Source: SMWC01 sp964466315 (GTDB lineage Bacteria > Pseudomonadota > Gammaproteobacteria > Steroidobacterales > Rariloculaceae). Taken from it: a stretch of 64,000 nucleotides of DNA. Position numbers and translations under genes: made by a program. Under the pieces are notes generated by a model. The model was given only the letters and a program-made list of their open reading frames with translations, did not search any database and was not told the origin of the DNA. This document shows, piece by piece, positions 44,595-53,983 of this stretch. Location of the stretch: assembly GCA_964466315.1 (NCBI GenBank), contig CAYXNS010000008.1, positions 7,200-71,199 on the forward strand, given 5' to 3'. Position 1 is the first letter of the stretch. Each line of letters starts with the position of its first letter.

Positions 44595-45250
44595 TCGTCA
44601 CCTTCGACTATTACCGGCTCGTCGAGCTGCCGACCGTCAAGCATGACGGCCCCATCGGCGAGCCTCAAGCGTCGCTCGGCGATCCAACCGACCGCACGCG
44701 GCAGAATAATATGCTCGCCTCGAGCCACGCGGGCTCCGAGCGAAGCCGAATCGTCGTCAGCGCGGACGGGGATGCGGTACTGGATCACGCACGGGCCGCT
44801 ATCGAGTTCCTTCGTCACGAAATGGACGGTCGCGCCGTGCTCGCGATCCCCTGCCTCGAGGACTCGGCGATGAGTATCGAGCCCTCTGAAGCGGGGCAGT
44901 AGAGACGGGTGGATATTGAGCATGCGCCCGGCGAACGTCTCGACGAAGCCCGGGCTCAAAATTCGCATGAAGCCGGCCAGGATCACGAGCTCGGGATCGT
45001 ACGCGAGTACTATCTGCGCGAGCGCGGTGTCGAACGCCGCAGTGTCGGCGAAACCCGCGGGATTCAGATACCGGGCCTCGATGCCCGCACGCCGTGCTCG
45101 TTCGAGCCCCGGCGCGTCGCTGCGGTCGCTGATGGCGGCACGGATGTCGATAGGGAGCGCGTCGGAGTGCTGCTCGTCGATGAGCGCCTGGAGATTCGTA
45201 CCCTGCCCGGATATCAGCACGGTGACGGTGAGCGGTCGGTAAGGCGTCAA
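44591..45250 (-). CDS. purN: Phosphoribosylglycinamide formyltransferase
   Basis: 219 residues. Transfers formyl from 10-formyl-THF to GAR in purine synthesis. ISGQGTNLQALID (phosphate loop), LAGFMRILSP, NIHPSLLPRFRGLDTH with catalytic Asn/His, and a later TVHFVTKELDSGP with catalytic Asp. Overlaps purM by 4 bp. Confidence 0.96.
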   Translation of the reverse strand: MTPYRPLTVTVLISGQGTNLQALIDEQHSDALPIDIRAAISDRSDAPGLERARRAGIEARYLNPAGFADTAAFDTALAQIVLAYDPELVILAGFMRILSPGFVETFAGRMLNIHPSLLPRFRGLDTHRRVLEAGDREHGATVHFVTKELDSGPCVIQYRIPVRADDDSASLGARVARGEHIILPRAVGWIAERRLRLADGAVMLDGRQLDEPVIVEGDE

Positions 45251-46278
45251 TCGACGGTGACCTGTTCCGCGGGGTCGGCGACGACCTCGCCGATCAACCA
45301 GGCCTCCTCACCGCTCTTCGCGAGTCTTGCCAACGCGGGTTCGACGTGTTCGCGTGCCACGATCACCACCATGCCGACGCCGCAGTTAAAGGTGCGCAGC
45401 ATCTCGTCGGCGGAGATGCCAGCCGCTTCAAGCCACTGAAAGACAGGCGGCGTACGCCATGCTGCGCGCTGCAGACTCACTCCGAGACCGTCGGGCAGCA
45501 CTCGCGGAATATTCTCCGTCAGGCCGCCACCGGTGATATGTGAGATCCCCTTGACCTCGGTCTCGGCGAGTAGGTCGCTGATCGCTCCGACGTAGATTCG
45601 AGTCGGTTTCAGCAGTTGCTCGATCAACGGTTGACCGTCGAGATCTTGGCGAGCTGCATTCGGCAACCGATCCAGTATCCGTCTGATCAACGAGAAGCCG
45701 TTGGAGTGCGGTCCGGATGAGGCGAGGCCGAGTACACTGTCGCCCGCGCGAATATTGCGGCCGTCGACGAGTTGTTTCTCCTCGACGACGCCGACGCAGA
45801 AGCCGGCTAGATCGTACTCTCCGGAAGCATGCATGCCCGGATGCTCTGCCGTCTCACCGCCGATCAATGCAGCCCCTGCGAGTTCACAGCCCTGGGCGAT
45901 ACCCTTGATTACGCGGGCCGCGACCGCCACGTCGAGCCGGGCCGTGACGAAGTAATCCAGAAAGAACAGCGGTTCAGCGCCGAGGACGATCACGTCGTTG
46001 ACGCACATGGCGACGAGGTCGATTCCGACCTCGTCGTGTGCGCCATGCTCGAGGACGAGCTTGAGTTTGGTGCCGACGCCGTCGGTCCCCGAAACTAGGA
46101 CGGGAGATTCATAACGTTCCGTCGCGAGCTTGAATAGCCCGCCGAATCCGCCAAGCCCGCCGATCACCTCAGGTCTCGAGGTACGGGTGACTGCAGCCTT
46201 GATTCGATTGACGAGTTCCTCACCCGCTTCGATATCGACGCCGGCGGCTTTGTAGGTGAGGGTCTCCTTCGCTGTCAT
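45247..46278 (-). CDS. purM: Phosphoribosylformylglycinamidine cyclo-ligase
   Basis: 343 residues. Closes FGAM to AIR using ATP. Recognised by YKAAGVDIEAGEELV, VSGTDGVGTKLKLV, MCVNDVIVLGAEPLFFLDYF and GGETAEHPGMH. First gene of purM-purN-DUF3108, divergent from the DUF2066 gene (77 bp between). Confidence 0.97.
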   Translation of the reverse strand: MTAKETLTYKAAGVDIEAGEELVNRIKAAVTRTSRPEVIGGLGGFGGLFKLATERYESPVLVSGTDGVGTKLKLVLEHGAHDEVGIDLVAMCVNDVIVLGAEPLFFLDYFVTARLDVAVAARVIKGIAQGCELAGAALIGGETAEHPGMHASGEYDLAGFCVGVVEEKQLVDGRNIRAGDSVLGLASSGPHSNGFSLIRRILDRLPNAARQDLDGQPLIEQLLKPTRIYVGAISDLLAETEVKGISHITGGGLTENIPRVLPDGLGVSLQRAAWRTPPVFQWLEAAGISADEMLRTFNCGVGMVVIVAREHVEPALARLAKSGEEAWLIGEVVADPAEQVTVD

Positions 46279-46355
46279 GATTTCCTTCTCGTGGTGCGGC
46301 GGGGATCAGGGCTGAGGCCGCTATAATAAGCCAGCTTATTCCGCCGTGGACAGCG

Positions 46356-47447
46356 ATGATTCGATTTCCGCAGACGCTCCAGACATCGAGGGCCCTAATC
46401 GCCGTTTTGGCGGCCGGTGCCGTAGGTATCGGCGGCTCCAGCGGCTTTGCCGCAACGCTCGAGGATCTTTACAGCGTCACCGTGAGCCGAAGCATCGATC
46501 CCGATCAGCCTCTGCGTACGCAGGAGGATGAGATCCGATTCGCGATGGGCCAGCTATTGACGCGTGTCACGGGGCGGGTCGACACGGCCCTGGAGCCGGT
46601 GCTGGCGGGCATGCTGCAGAATGCGGGCCAGTACGTGATCCAGCGAGGCCAACTCGATCGCGAGACGCTTCTGGTGACCTTCGATGCGCGTGCTATCGAG
46701 GCGGCGCTGGTCGCGCGCGAGCAGCCGATCTGGGGTCCCGAGCGGCCGCTGACGCTGCTGTGGCTGGCGATCGATACCGGTCAGGGTGAGCGCAACATAC
46801 TTTCCGCTGGAGAGGCTTCCGGCGATCTCGGCCCCGAGTTCCGAGAGTTGCAGATTCGCATACGGGATGAAATAGTGGCCGTCGCGAATGAACGTGGATT
46901 GCCGTTAACGTTACCGCTCATGGATCTGGAGGACATGAGCGCCTTGAGCTTCGTCGACATTTGGGCCGGGTTCAACGCGCAGGTAAGCCGGGCCTCTACC
47001 CGTTACGGCGCAGATGCCATTCTGACCGGGCGCGTTCGCGTAATGCCTTTCGGTATCGACGTTCGCTGGACCTTGCTGAAGGACGGCGGTGAAGTCGATT
47101 TGAGTGGCGGCTCCGTGCGCGATGGGCTGGACCGCCTCGCGGATTTCTACGCGGCGGAATTCAGCACGCTGGGTGCTACACGCACGACGCTGATAACCAT
47201 CCTCGGCGTTGAGACGCTCGATGACTATGGCCGCGTAATGAACTACCTGGAATCGTTGAGCATTCTAGACTCGATCGGCACCGAGGTTGATTTCGACGGT
47301 GCCACACTCTCGGTCCGAGCGGACGCCAGAGGCAGTACGGCCGTACTCGAGCGAGTGTTAGCACTCGGCGCGATGCTTACACCCAGTACGGGCCAGCCCG
47401 ATTCGCCCGTCGAAGACGACCGGCTGATATTCACGCTCAGCGATTAG
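46356..47447 (+). CDS. Exported DUF2066 domain protein
   Basis: 363 residues with a signal peptide (SSGFAATL). LYSVTVSRSIDPDQP ... AMGQLLTRVTGR is the DUF2066 pattern of proteobacterial periplasmic proteins of unknown role. Gene order DUF2066 - CDP-alcohol transferase - hda is conserved, and spacing to the next gene is 13 bp. Confidence 0.85.
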   Translation: MIRFPQTLQTSRALIAVLAAGAVGIGGSSGFAATLEDLYSVTVSRSIDPDQPLRTQEDEIRFAMGQLLTRVTGRVDTALEPVLAGMLQNAGQYVIQRGQLDRETLLVTFDARAIEAALVAREQPIWGPERPLTLLWLAIDTGQGERNILSAGEASGDLGPEFRELQIRIRDEIVAVANERGLPLTLPLMDLEDMSALSFVDIWAGFNAQVSRASTRYGADAILTGRVRVMPFGIDVRWTLLKDGGEVDLSGGSVRDGLDRLADFYAAEFSTLGATRTTLITILGVETLDDYGRVMNYLESLSILDSIGTEVDFDGATLSVRADARGSTAVLERVLALGAMLTPSTGQPDSPVEDDRLIFTLSD

Positions 47448-47460
47448 GAGACGCGGCGCG

Positions 47461-48033
47461 ATGTCATTCAGCTGGCTCCCGAACGCGATTTGCGTCTTTC
47501 GTGTGCTGCTCGTTGGACCCATCGTGCTGGTACTTCTGCGTGAACAGTATCTTAGTGCGCTGGTATTGATCGCGATCGCGGGGTTATCGGACGGGCTGGA
47601 CGGCCTGCTGGCGCGCAGCTTCGATTGGCGCACGCCCCTCGGCAGTATCCTGGATCCGGCAGCGGATAAGCTGTTGATCGTCTGCGTCTTTTTGACACTG
47701 ACCTATCTCGGGCTGGTTCCAGTCGGGTTGACCGCCGTGGTCGTCATGCGGGACGTCGTTATCATCTCCGGGGCGTTGACTTATCAGGTTCTCGTCGCCC
47801 CGGTGCGCGGTGAGCCGACGCTCATCAGTAAGCTCAACACGGCGTGCCAGCTCGGCTTCGTCTTGTTTACGCTGACCGCTGCCGCGTTTCAGCGGCCACC
47901 GCAAAGCGTCTTGATCGTGCTCGGTGCGGTAGTCACCTTCACGAGCATCACGAGTGGCCTGAATTATGTCGTCGGCTGGAGTAAACGGGCCTGGCGCGAC
48001 ACCCACGGCGAGTCGTCCGGTACGGGGCACTAG
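47461..48033 (+). CDS. CDP-alcohol phosphatidyltransferase
   Basis: 190-residue membrane enzyme of phospholipid synthesis. The D-G-x2-A-R-x8-G-x3-D-x3-D signature is present in DGLLARSFDWRTPLGSILD. PNAICVFRVLLVGPIV opens it. Alcohol acceptor uncertain (PgsA-like glycerol 3-phosphate or cardiolipin-type). Stop shares one base with hda start. Confidence 0.88.
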   Translation: MSFSWLPNAICVFRVLLVGPIVLVLLREQYLSALVLIAIAGLSDGLDGLLARSFDWRTPLGSILDPAADKLLIVCVFLTLTYLGLVPVGLTAVVVMRDVVIISGALTYQVLVAPVRGEPTLISKLNTACQLGFVLFTLTAAAFQRPPQSVLIVLGAVVTFTSITSGLNYVVGWSKRAWRDTHGESSGTGH

Positions 48034-48722
48034 TGGCTCAGATCCCGCTGCCGCTCGTACTCGGCAAACACAGCCAGTTCGAGACGTTCGTTACCGGCGA
48101 GAATCGTGCGCTCGTCGCTCACCTTCGGACGTTCGCGTCGGGCGACATGCCCGCGATCCTTTGGATCTGGGGAGCCGCCGGATCCGGTAAGAGTCATCTA
48201 CTGCAAGCGGCCTGTGCGGCCAGTTCTGCACGACGGGCCATGTATCTGGCGCTGCGCTCGGCCTGTTCCGTCGGTGCCGACGTGCTCCAGGGTCTGGAAA
48301 CAATGAATCTCCTGGCACTCGACGACGTTGACGTGGTCAGCGGTGACGACGCCTGGGATCGGGCGCTGTTCGAGCTTTACAACCGCGTCCATTCGGGGCA
48401 TGGGCGATTGATCTTCGCTGCACGTCGAGCACCGGCGGGCACGACCTTCTCGTTGCCGGATCTCGCATCCCGTGCGGCTGGCGCGGTCGTCTATCAGCTG
48501 CGTTCGCTCGACGACGATCACTCGTTGGAGGCCCTGCGGGGGCACGCACGCTCGCGTGGCCTGGATCTTCCGGATGCGGCTGCCCGTTATCTGCTCGATC
48601 GTGTCAGCCGGGATATGGGCACAGTCTGCCGGTGGCTGGATGAACTCGATACGGCTTCACTCGTGACGAAACGCCGCCTCACGATCCCATTCATTCGCGC
48701 CGCGTTGACCGCGCGAACCTGA
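48033..48722 (+). CDS. hda: DnaA regulatory inactivator Hda
   Basis: 229 residues, GTG start. The N-terminal QIPLPLVLG is the beta-clamp binding motif; the AAA+ part has GAAGSGKSHLLQAA and LALDDVDVV. Hda with the loaded clamp stimulates DnaA ATP hydrolysis and so prevents re-initiation. The 3' end overlaps the convergent DUF2069 gene by 32 bp. Confidence 0.93.
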   Translation: MAQIPLPLVLGKHSQFETFVTGENRALVAHLRTFASGDMPAILWIWGAAGSGKSHLLQAACAASSARRAMYLALRSACSVGADVLQGLETMNLLALDDVDVVSGDDAWDRALFELYNRVHSGHGRLIFAARRAPAGTTFSLPDLASRAAGAVVYQLRSLDDDHSLEALRGHARSRGLDLPDAAARYLLDRVSRDMGTVCRWLDELDTASLVTKRRLTIPFIRAALTART

Positions 48723-49053
48723 GCAGGACCAGCACGAGCAGTAGTTCCGACAGAGCTGCGGCCATCATGATTACTGCGGCCGGGGCCGTGCGCTGTGAGG
48801 CTACGACCTCGGCGCTGCTGGCGCCGGTATAGAGGACGAGGACGAGGCGGAGCCACTGATAGGTGTACCGCTGATCCCGGAGGAGTCCCCGGACCGCGAA
48901 AAGGAGCGGAAGCGACGCCGCGGCGATGAGCAGCGCCGATAGAGGTCCAGTGGGTTGCAGGGTCAGGCACCACGCCGCGGTCGCCCCGAGCAAGACGGCG
49001 TGGCAGATTGCGACGAGTAATCTCTGGCCGGTCCGCCAGCCGGCAGCGGTCAT
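48691..49053 (-). CDS. DUF2069 membrane protein
   Basis: 120 residues, four predicted spans, with the family block YTYQWLRLVLVLYTGASSAEVV. Last gene of arsC-wrbA-DUF2069; start overlaps wrbA stop by 4 bp. Function unknown. Confidence 0.85.
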   Translation of the reverse strand: MTAAGWRTGQRLLVAICHAVLLGATAAWCLTLQPTGPLSALLIAAASLPLLFAVRGLLRDQRYTYQWLRLVLVLYTGASSAEVVASQRTAPAAVIMMAAALSELLLVLVLLRFARSTRRE

Positions 49054-49652
49054 CTACCGGATGCAGCGAGGCGCTGGGCCAGCGTTGCGACGCGCTTTCC
49101 GAGGGACTTGGCGAGATCACGTTCGTGTCCCGAGAGCGCCTCATTCCACGGCACGGCTAGGTGAGAAGCGCCGTAAGGGCCGTCGCCGGTGCGGGTTTCA
49201 TGAATCGCGGTCTCGGTATAGGGTATGCCTGCCCAGATCATTTCGTGATGAATCAACGGCAACGCCATCGTCAGCAATGTGGTCTCCTGACCGCCGTGCG
49301 GGCTGCTCGTCGACGTGAAAACACCGGCAGGCTTATCCACGAGAGATCCGTTTAGCCACAGTCCGCTCGTTCCATCAATGAAGTACTTTAGCGGTGCCGC
49401 CATGTTGCCGAATCGAGTCGGGCTACCCAATAGCAGACCGTCACAGGCCTCCAGGTCCTCGAGCGAGGCATAGGGTGGGCCATCCCCGTCGGGCACGTCC
49501 GGAGCTGTCGCCTCTGTGGCCGAGGAGACGCGTGGCACGGTCCGGAGTGACGCTTCGGCGCCTGCGGCCTCGACACCGCGGGCTGCGTGTCTCGCGAGGT
49601 CTGCCGTTTGGCCTTTGTGGGAGTAGTACAGGACGAGGACATTGATCGTCAT
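49050..49652 (-). CDS. wrbA: NAD(P)H:quinone oxidoreductase, WrbA type
   Basis: 200-residue FMN-dependent quinone reductase. FMN phosphate loop LYYSHKGQTADLARH, and FGNMAAPLKYFIDGT, TSTSSPHGGQETTL are family signatures. Overlaps the arsC-like gene by 4 bp. Confidence 0.93.
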   Translation of the reverse strand: MTINVLVLYYSHKGQTADLARHAARGVEAAGAEASLRTVPRVSSATEATAPDVPDGDGPPYASLEDLEACDGLLLGSPTRFGNMAAPLKYFIDGTSGLWLNGSLVDKPAGVFTSTSSPHGGQETTLLTMALPLIHHEMIWAGIPYTETAIHETRTGDGPYGASHLAVPWNEALSGHERDLAKSLGKRVATLAQRLAASGR

Positions 49653-49998
49653 TCGAGGAGTTCCAGAACAGCTTCCGGCGGTCGGCCGATTCGCGCGCTC
49701 TGGCCGATCTCGACGATCGGTCGTTGGATCAGCGACGGCTCCGAAATCATGAGCGCGATGATATCGTCGTCCGAGGCCGTATCCAGATCGAGTCCAGCCT
49801 CCCTGAACGCGGCCTCACCCGTGCGCACGAGTGCCCGCGGTTCGATGAGAGCTTCGCGAGCAGGGTCCGAAGCGTGGAGTCCGGCGGCGGGGTCTTGAGA
49901 TATTCGATCACCTGCAACGCCACGCCGTTCTCTTCGAGCAGTGCTTTCGTTGCTCGGGATTTCGAACACCGCGGATTATAGTAAATTATAATTTTCAT
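49649..49998 (-). pseudogene. ArsC/Spx-family reductase (YfgD-like), frameshifted
   Basis: ATG 49998 gives MKIIIYYNPRCSKSRATKAL through LRTLLAKL, then the family continues only in another frame (IEPRALVRTGEAAF ... LIQRPIVEIG). One missing base near 49846-49851 explains it; corrected length is 116 residues, as usual. The redox Cys in NPRCSKS is present. Homologues reduce disulfides; arsenate activity is often unproven. Either a real frameshift or a consensus error. Confidence 0.82.
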
Positions 49999-50172
49999 TT
50001 GTAACCCTATGTTTAATAATATTTTTACTGCAGTATCTCGGTGAAGATGTTCATTCGTCCGAACCTGCAGTGTAGAAATCCTGCGAGCCGCTTGCCAGGC
50101 GAGCTCGAACTGGCTTGACGACTGTCTGAGGCCCCTGTTAGGTTGCTCTCGTTCGGAACCTCTAGCATAAGA

Positions 50173-50484
50173 ATGATTCACACACGAGTCACGAATCGAC
50201 TCCTGGTGCTCTTGGCTGCACTCGTCATCGTCGGGTGTGCCACGTCTCCGCCCGTTCAGGAGATGAGCGATGCGCGCCAGGCTATTGCGGCGGCCGAAGA
50301 TGCCGACGCTGCCCGGTTCGCGCCGGCGCCGCTCGATGATGCGAAACGTTATCTGAGCGAAGCCGAGACTCAGATTCGGGTCCGCTCGTTCAATCTCGCC
50401 CGCAAGAATGCGATCCGCGCCAAGAACAGCGCCGTGGATGCATTGCAGGCTAGTCAGACCGCGAACCAATCGGCGGAAGACTGA
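50173..50484 (+). CDS. DUF4398 lipoprotein
   Basis: 103 residues from ATG 50173. Lipobox VGCATS, then a helical region DARQAIAAAEDADAARFAP and LDDAKRYLSEAETQI, typical of DUF4398, short helical envelope lipoproteins. 10 bp before acyP. Confidence 0.82.
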   Translation: MIHTRVTNRLLVLLAALVIVGCATSPPVQEMSDARQAIAAAEDADAARFAPAPLDDAKRYLSEAETQIRVRSFNLARKNAIRAKNSAVDALQASQTANQSAED

Positions 50485-50494
50485 CGCTTAGCGC

Positions 50495-50773
50495 ATGGGT
50501 GGCGACGAGCAAGCTGTGCGCTGTCTCGTTCACGGCCGCGTTCAGGGCGTGTGGTATCGCGCGAGTACCGCCAATAGAGCAGAGCAATTGAATCTGCGCG
50601 GTTGGGTGAAGAATCTCGCCGACGGGCGGGTCGAGGTCGTTATCGCGGGCCCGCCGGACAACGTTGCCGCGATGTGCCGCTGGCTATGGGTCGGGCCTTC
50701 CGGCGCCGAGGTCGCCGGCGTTACGGTTGTCGAGTGGACCGCTGCCGTCGAACGCGGTTTTCATGTTAGCTAG
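50495..50773 (+). CDS. acyP: Acylphosphatase
   Basis: 92 residues. Hydrolyses acyl phosphates. Phosphate loop VHGRVQGVWYR with catalytic Arg and the GWVKNLADGRVE segment with catalytic Asn. Confidence 0.93.
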   Translation: MGGDEQAVRCLVHGRVQGVWYRASTANRAEQLNLRGWVKNLADGRVEVVIAGPPDNVAAMCRWLWVGPSGAEVAGVTVVEWTAAVERGFHVS

Positions 50774-50776
50774 CAT

Positions 50777-51415
50777 CTAAATGCGGTACCATTTGCTGCG
50801 CAATACGTCGATCACCCGGTCTGCGTAGCCTCGGCGGCCCAGGCTGCCGTTGTAACGTGCCAGGGCACGCACGAGTTCGCCGTTCTCGAGATCCAGGTAG
50901 TACTTCAGAATCCGGCAACCGAGCAGCAGGTTGTATCGCACTTCGAACAGGTCGCTCTGATCGCCGCCGCCGAGTTCTTCGACCCAGAATGGCATCACTT
51001 GCATGAGACCCAGCGCGCTGCTCGACGAGATTGCGAAACGATCGAAGTTACTCTCGACCTCGATCACCGCGAGCACGAGTTCGGGCGAAAGATCCGTTCG
51101 TGTGGCTTCGTGATGGACAGTGCGCAAGATGTGCAGGCGTTCGTTGAGGTCTGGTACCTGGGCGGCGAGACGTTGCGACATATCGGTGAGCCAGACCTCC
51201 GCCGAGAATCGATCGTTGAAGCTGTCGGCATCGGCAACTGCTTCGAGCAGAATCGAACGAAGCTCTGGATCGACGGTTGCGCTCCGATTGTCGAGCATCG
51301 GGTGTTGCCCCCAGCCGCTTCCCGTCACGAGGCCCAGTGCCAGGAACGACAGCAATGCGATCTGCCGGCAGGCAGATCGACTCGTGGCCCATGCCGTCGC
51401 CGGATACCCTTTCAT
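50777..51415 (-). CDS. Lytic transglycosylase (SLT domain)
   Basis: 212 residues with an N-terminal hydrophobic signal. Catalytic Glu in VIEVESNFDRFAISSS, followed by ALGLMQVMPFW and ALARYNGSLG. Cleaves peptidoglycan glycan strands. Start overlaps the proS stop by 4 bp. Confidence 0.9.
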   Translation of the reverse strand: MKGYPATAWATSRSACRQIALLSFLALGLVTGSGWGQHPMLDNRSATVDPELRSILLEAVADADSFNDRFSAEVWLTDMSQRLAAQVPDLNERLHILRTVHHEATRTDLSPELVLAVIEVESNFDRFAISSSSALGLMQVMPFWVEELGGGDQSDLFEVRYNLLLGCRILKYYLDLENGELVRALARYNGSLGRRGYADRVIDVLRSKWYRI

Positions 51416-53121
51416 GAGTGACGTCTCTCCGTGAGAAATTTGCTCAGAGTGGAAACCGCGACCATCTCCGTATCCACGGAATGGCGTGACTTGTATTCGA
51501 TCTGGCCTTCGTCCCAGGTTTTCTCGGCGATTACGAGGCGGTGAGGTATACCGATGAGATCGGCATCAGCGAATTTGACGCCTGGCCTCTGTGGCCGGTC
51601 GTCGAAGAGCACCTGAAATCCCTCGTCCTGTAGCTGTCCGTACAGTGCCGCGGCAGCCTCTTTGACGCGATATGACTTGTCGAGGTTGATAGGGATCAAG
51701 GCGACGTCGAACGGGGCGATCGCGTCGGGCCAGAGAATGCCGCGCTCGTCGTTATTCTGCTCGATCGCCGCGGCGACGACGCGCGTAACGCCTATGCCGT
51801 AGCATCCCATCTGCATGGCGCAGGCCTTGCCATCCCGATCGAGGACCATCGCCTCCATGGCATCACTGTATTTACTTCCCAGTTGAAAGATGTGACCGAC
51901 TTCAATTCCTCGCGCAATCGCGAGCGGGCCACCACCCGATGGGCTCGGGTCGCCGGCGACGGCATTACGCAGGTCTGCGATCTCCGGCACTGGCAGATCG
52001 CGCTCCCAGTTCACGCCGCGGTAATGGTGGTCGGGTTGATTCGCACCGCACACGAAATCACTGAGGTCGGCGACCGCTCGATCGGCATAGATCGGTATCT
52101 TGAGATCCTTTGGCCCGAGATATCCCGGCTCGCAGCCCGTCGTTGCTGCTACCTCTGCAGATCTGAGCATTCGTAACGGACGCGCGACGCTGGGTAGTGA
52201 TTCGGCCTTGATGCGATTCAGATCATGTTGGCCGCGGAGGAGTAAAGCGACGGCCGGCGCCTCCGTCCCGGCGACGACCAGTGTTTTCAAGCAAATTTCG
52301 GGGGTGACGTTGAGGAATGTGCTGAGTTCTTCGATGCTGCGAATATCAGGCGTATGCACGAGTTCCAGGTCGTCCTTGGCCGCGCCGCGTGCCGCCGCGC
52401 CGGATTCGATCGCGACAGTTTCCAGGTTCGCCGAGTAACCATCGGCCTCGCAGTAGGCGATTGCATCCTCGCCCGACTCGGCCAGGACATGAAATTCCTC
52501 GGACCGGCTCCCGCCGATCGCTCCCGGGTCTGCCTGAACGATCCGAAACTCGAGTTGAAGGCGTGTGAAGATTCGGTCATAAGCGACGCGCATCGATTCG
52601 TACCCTTCGAGCAGTGAGGCTTCGTCGAGATGAAAGGAGTACGCGTCCTTCATCGTGAACTCGCGCGCGCGCATCACACCGAACCGCGGTCGAATCTCGT
52701 CGCGGAACTTTGTCTGAATCTGATAGTAATTGACGGGTAGTTGCCGGTAACTGTCGAGTTCCGTGCGAGCGATGTCCGTGATGACTTCCTCGTGAGTCGG
52801 GCCCAGACAGAACTCCCTCTCGTGTCGATCCTTGAGGCGCAGCAGTTCCGGCCCATACGCCTCCCAGCGCTCGGACTCGCGCCACAGCTCGGCGGGTTGA
52901 ACGACAGGCATGGCGAGCTCGAGGGCGCCCGCGCGATCCATTTCCTCGCGGATGATGGCTTCGACCTTGTGCAGGACGCGCAAACCGAGCGGTAGCCAGG
53001 TGTAAAGACCGGATGCCAAACGCCTGATGAGACCTGCGCGCAGCATCAGGCGATGACTTGCAATTTCAGCCTCCGCCGGTACTTCTTTATAGGTTTTCAG
53101 GGAAAAATTCGTTAGTAGCAT
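51412..53121 (-). CDS. proS: Prolyl-tRNA synthetase (with editing domain)
   Basis: 569 residues, bacterial type. Class II motifs LRAGLIRRLASGLYTWLPLG, FGVMRAREFTMKDAYSFH, and GCYGIGVTRVVAAAIEQN. An INS/YbaK-type editing insert is visible in the middle (TFLNVTPEICLKTLVV) for clearing Ala-tRNA-Pro. Confidence 0.96.
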   Translation of the reverse strand: MLLTNFSLKTYKEVPAEAEIASHRLMLRAGLIRRLASGLYTWLPLGLRVLHKVEAIIREEMDRAGALELAMPVVQPAELWRESERWEAYGPELLRLKDRHEREFCLGPTHEEVITDIARTELDSYRQLPVNYYQIQTKFRDEIRPRFGVMRAREFTMKDAYSFHLDEASLLEGYESMRVAYDRIFTRLQLEFRIVQADPGAIGGSRSEEFHVLAESGEDAIAYCEADGYSANLETVAIESGAAARGAAKDDLELVHTPDIRSIEELSTFLNVTPEICLKTLVVAGTEAPAVALLLRGQHDLNRIKAESLPSVARPLRMLRSAEVAATTGCEPGYLGPKDLKIPIYADRAVADLSDFVCGANQPDHHYRGVNWERDLPVPEIADLRNAVAGDPSPSGGGPLAIARGIEVGHIFQLGSKYSDAMEAMVLDRDGKACAMQMGCYGIGVTRVVAAAIEQNNDERGILWPDAIAPFDVALIPINLDKSYRVKEAAAALYGQLQDEGFQVLFDDRPQRPGVKFADADLIGIPHRLVIAEKTWDEGQIEYKSRHSVDTEMVAVSTLSKFLTERRHS

Positions 53122-53206
53122 GGCCGCAAGTGTCTCAAGAAAGCATTGCGTCGGCTAGCCAAATCCCGCAGCATCACAAGGATGGATCATTTCTCATTCA
53201 AAGATC

Positions 53207-53983
53207 ATGGCCGGTTCTTCAGCGGATAGATCTCGGCGCAGGGGGATTTACCTCTTGCCGAATCTCCTGACGACCGGCGCATTGTTCGCCGGGTTCTATT
53301 CGATCATCGCCGCGATTGACGGCAATTTTCTCGGCGCGGCGTGGGCGATCTATATCGCAATGTTTCTAGATGGCCTAGACGGGCGTGTCGCGCGCATGAC
53401 GAGCACGGAAAGCGATTTCGGCAAGGAGTTCGATAGCTTGGCCGACATGGTGTCTTTCGGGCTGGCTCCGGCGATCGTCATCTACCAGTGGGGGCTGGAG
53501 CACTTACCCGAGTACGCAGCGCTGTGGGGTAGGCTGGGTTGGCTGGCTGCGTTTCTGTTTACGGTTGCTGCGGCATTCAGGCTTGCGCGATTCAATACGA
53601 GCACGAAGATCGACGATAAGCATTTTTTCCAGGGGCTGCCGAGTCCTCCCGCGGCGTCGGGAATAGCAGCAACGGTTTGGCTCAGCATCGAGTACGATAT
53701 TGGCGGCATGCTCGCGCTCGTCGTGGGTTTGGCCGTGACCGCGTTGGGCGGGCTGGCTATGATGTCGAATCTGCGCTATCTGAGCTTTAAGGACTTCAAC
53801 CTCAGTAGCCGCGTCCGATACGGCAATCTACTCATGATTCCGCTGCTGTTGATCCTCGTCTCGCTGAATCCGCCGGTCGCCCTGTTTGCGATGTACTTCA
53901 CTTACTCGACCGCCGGCCCCGTGATCTGGCTATGGCGCAAGCTACGCCGGCATAGTAACTCGCGGGGAGCAATGAACGCGTGA
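53207..53983 (+). CDS. pssA: CDP-diacylglycerol-serine O-phosphatidyltransferase
   Basis: 258-residue membrane enzyme making phosphatidylserine. GIYLLPNLLTTGALFAGF start and the signature DGLDGRVARMTSTESDFG followed by EFDSLADMVSFG. The stop overlaps the udg GTG start by 4 bp. Confidence 0.92.
   Translation: MAGSSADRSRRRGIYLLPNLLTTGALFAGFYSIIAAIDGNFLGAAWAIYIAMFLDGLDGRVARMTSTESDFGKEFDSLADMVSFGLAPAIVIYQWGLEHLPEYAALWGRLGWLAAFLFTVAAAFRLARFNTSTKIDDKHFFQGLPSPPAASGIAATVWLSIEYDIGGMLALVVGLAVTALGGLAMMSNLRYLSFKDFNLSSRVRYGNLLMIPLLLILVSLNPPVALFAMYFTYSTAGPVIWLWRKLRRHSNSRGAMNA

Noticed and set aside
49649..49998. arsC as part of an arsenic operon
   Set aside because: No arsR, arsB or acr3 nearby; the arsC-wrbA-DUF2069 order is a core gammaproteobacterial cluster.
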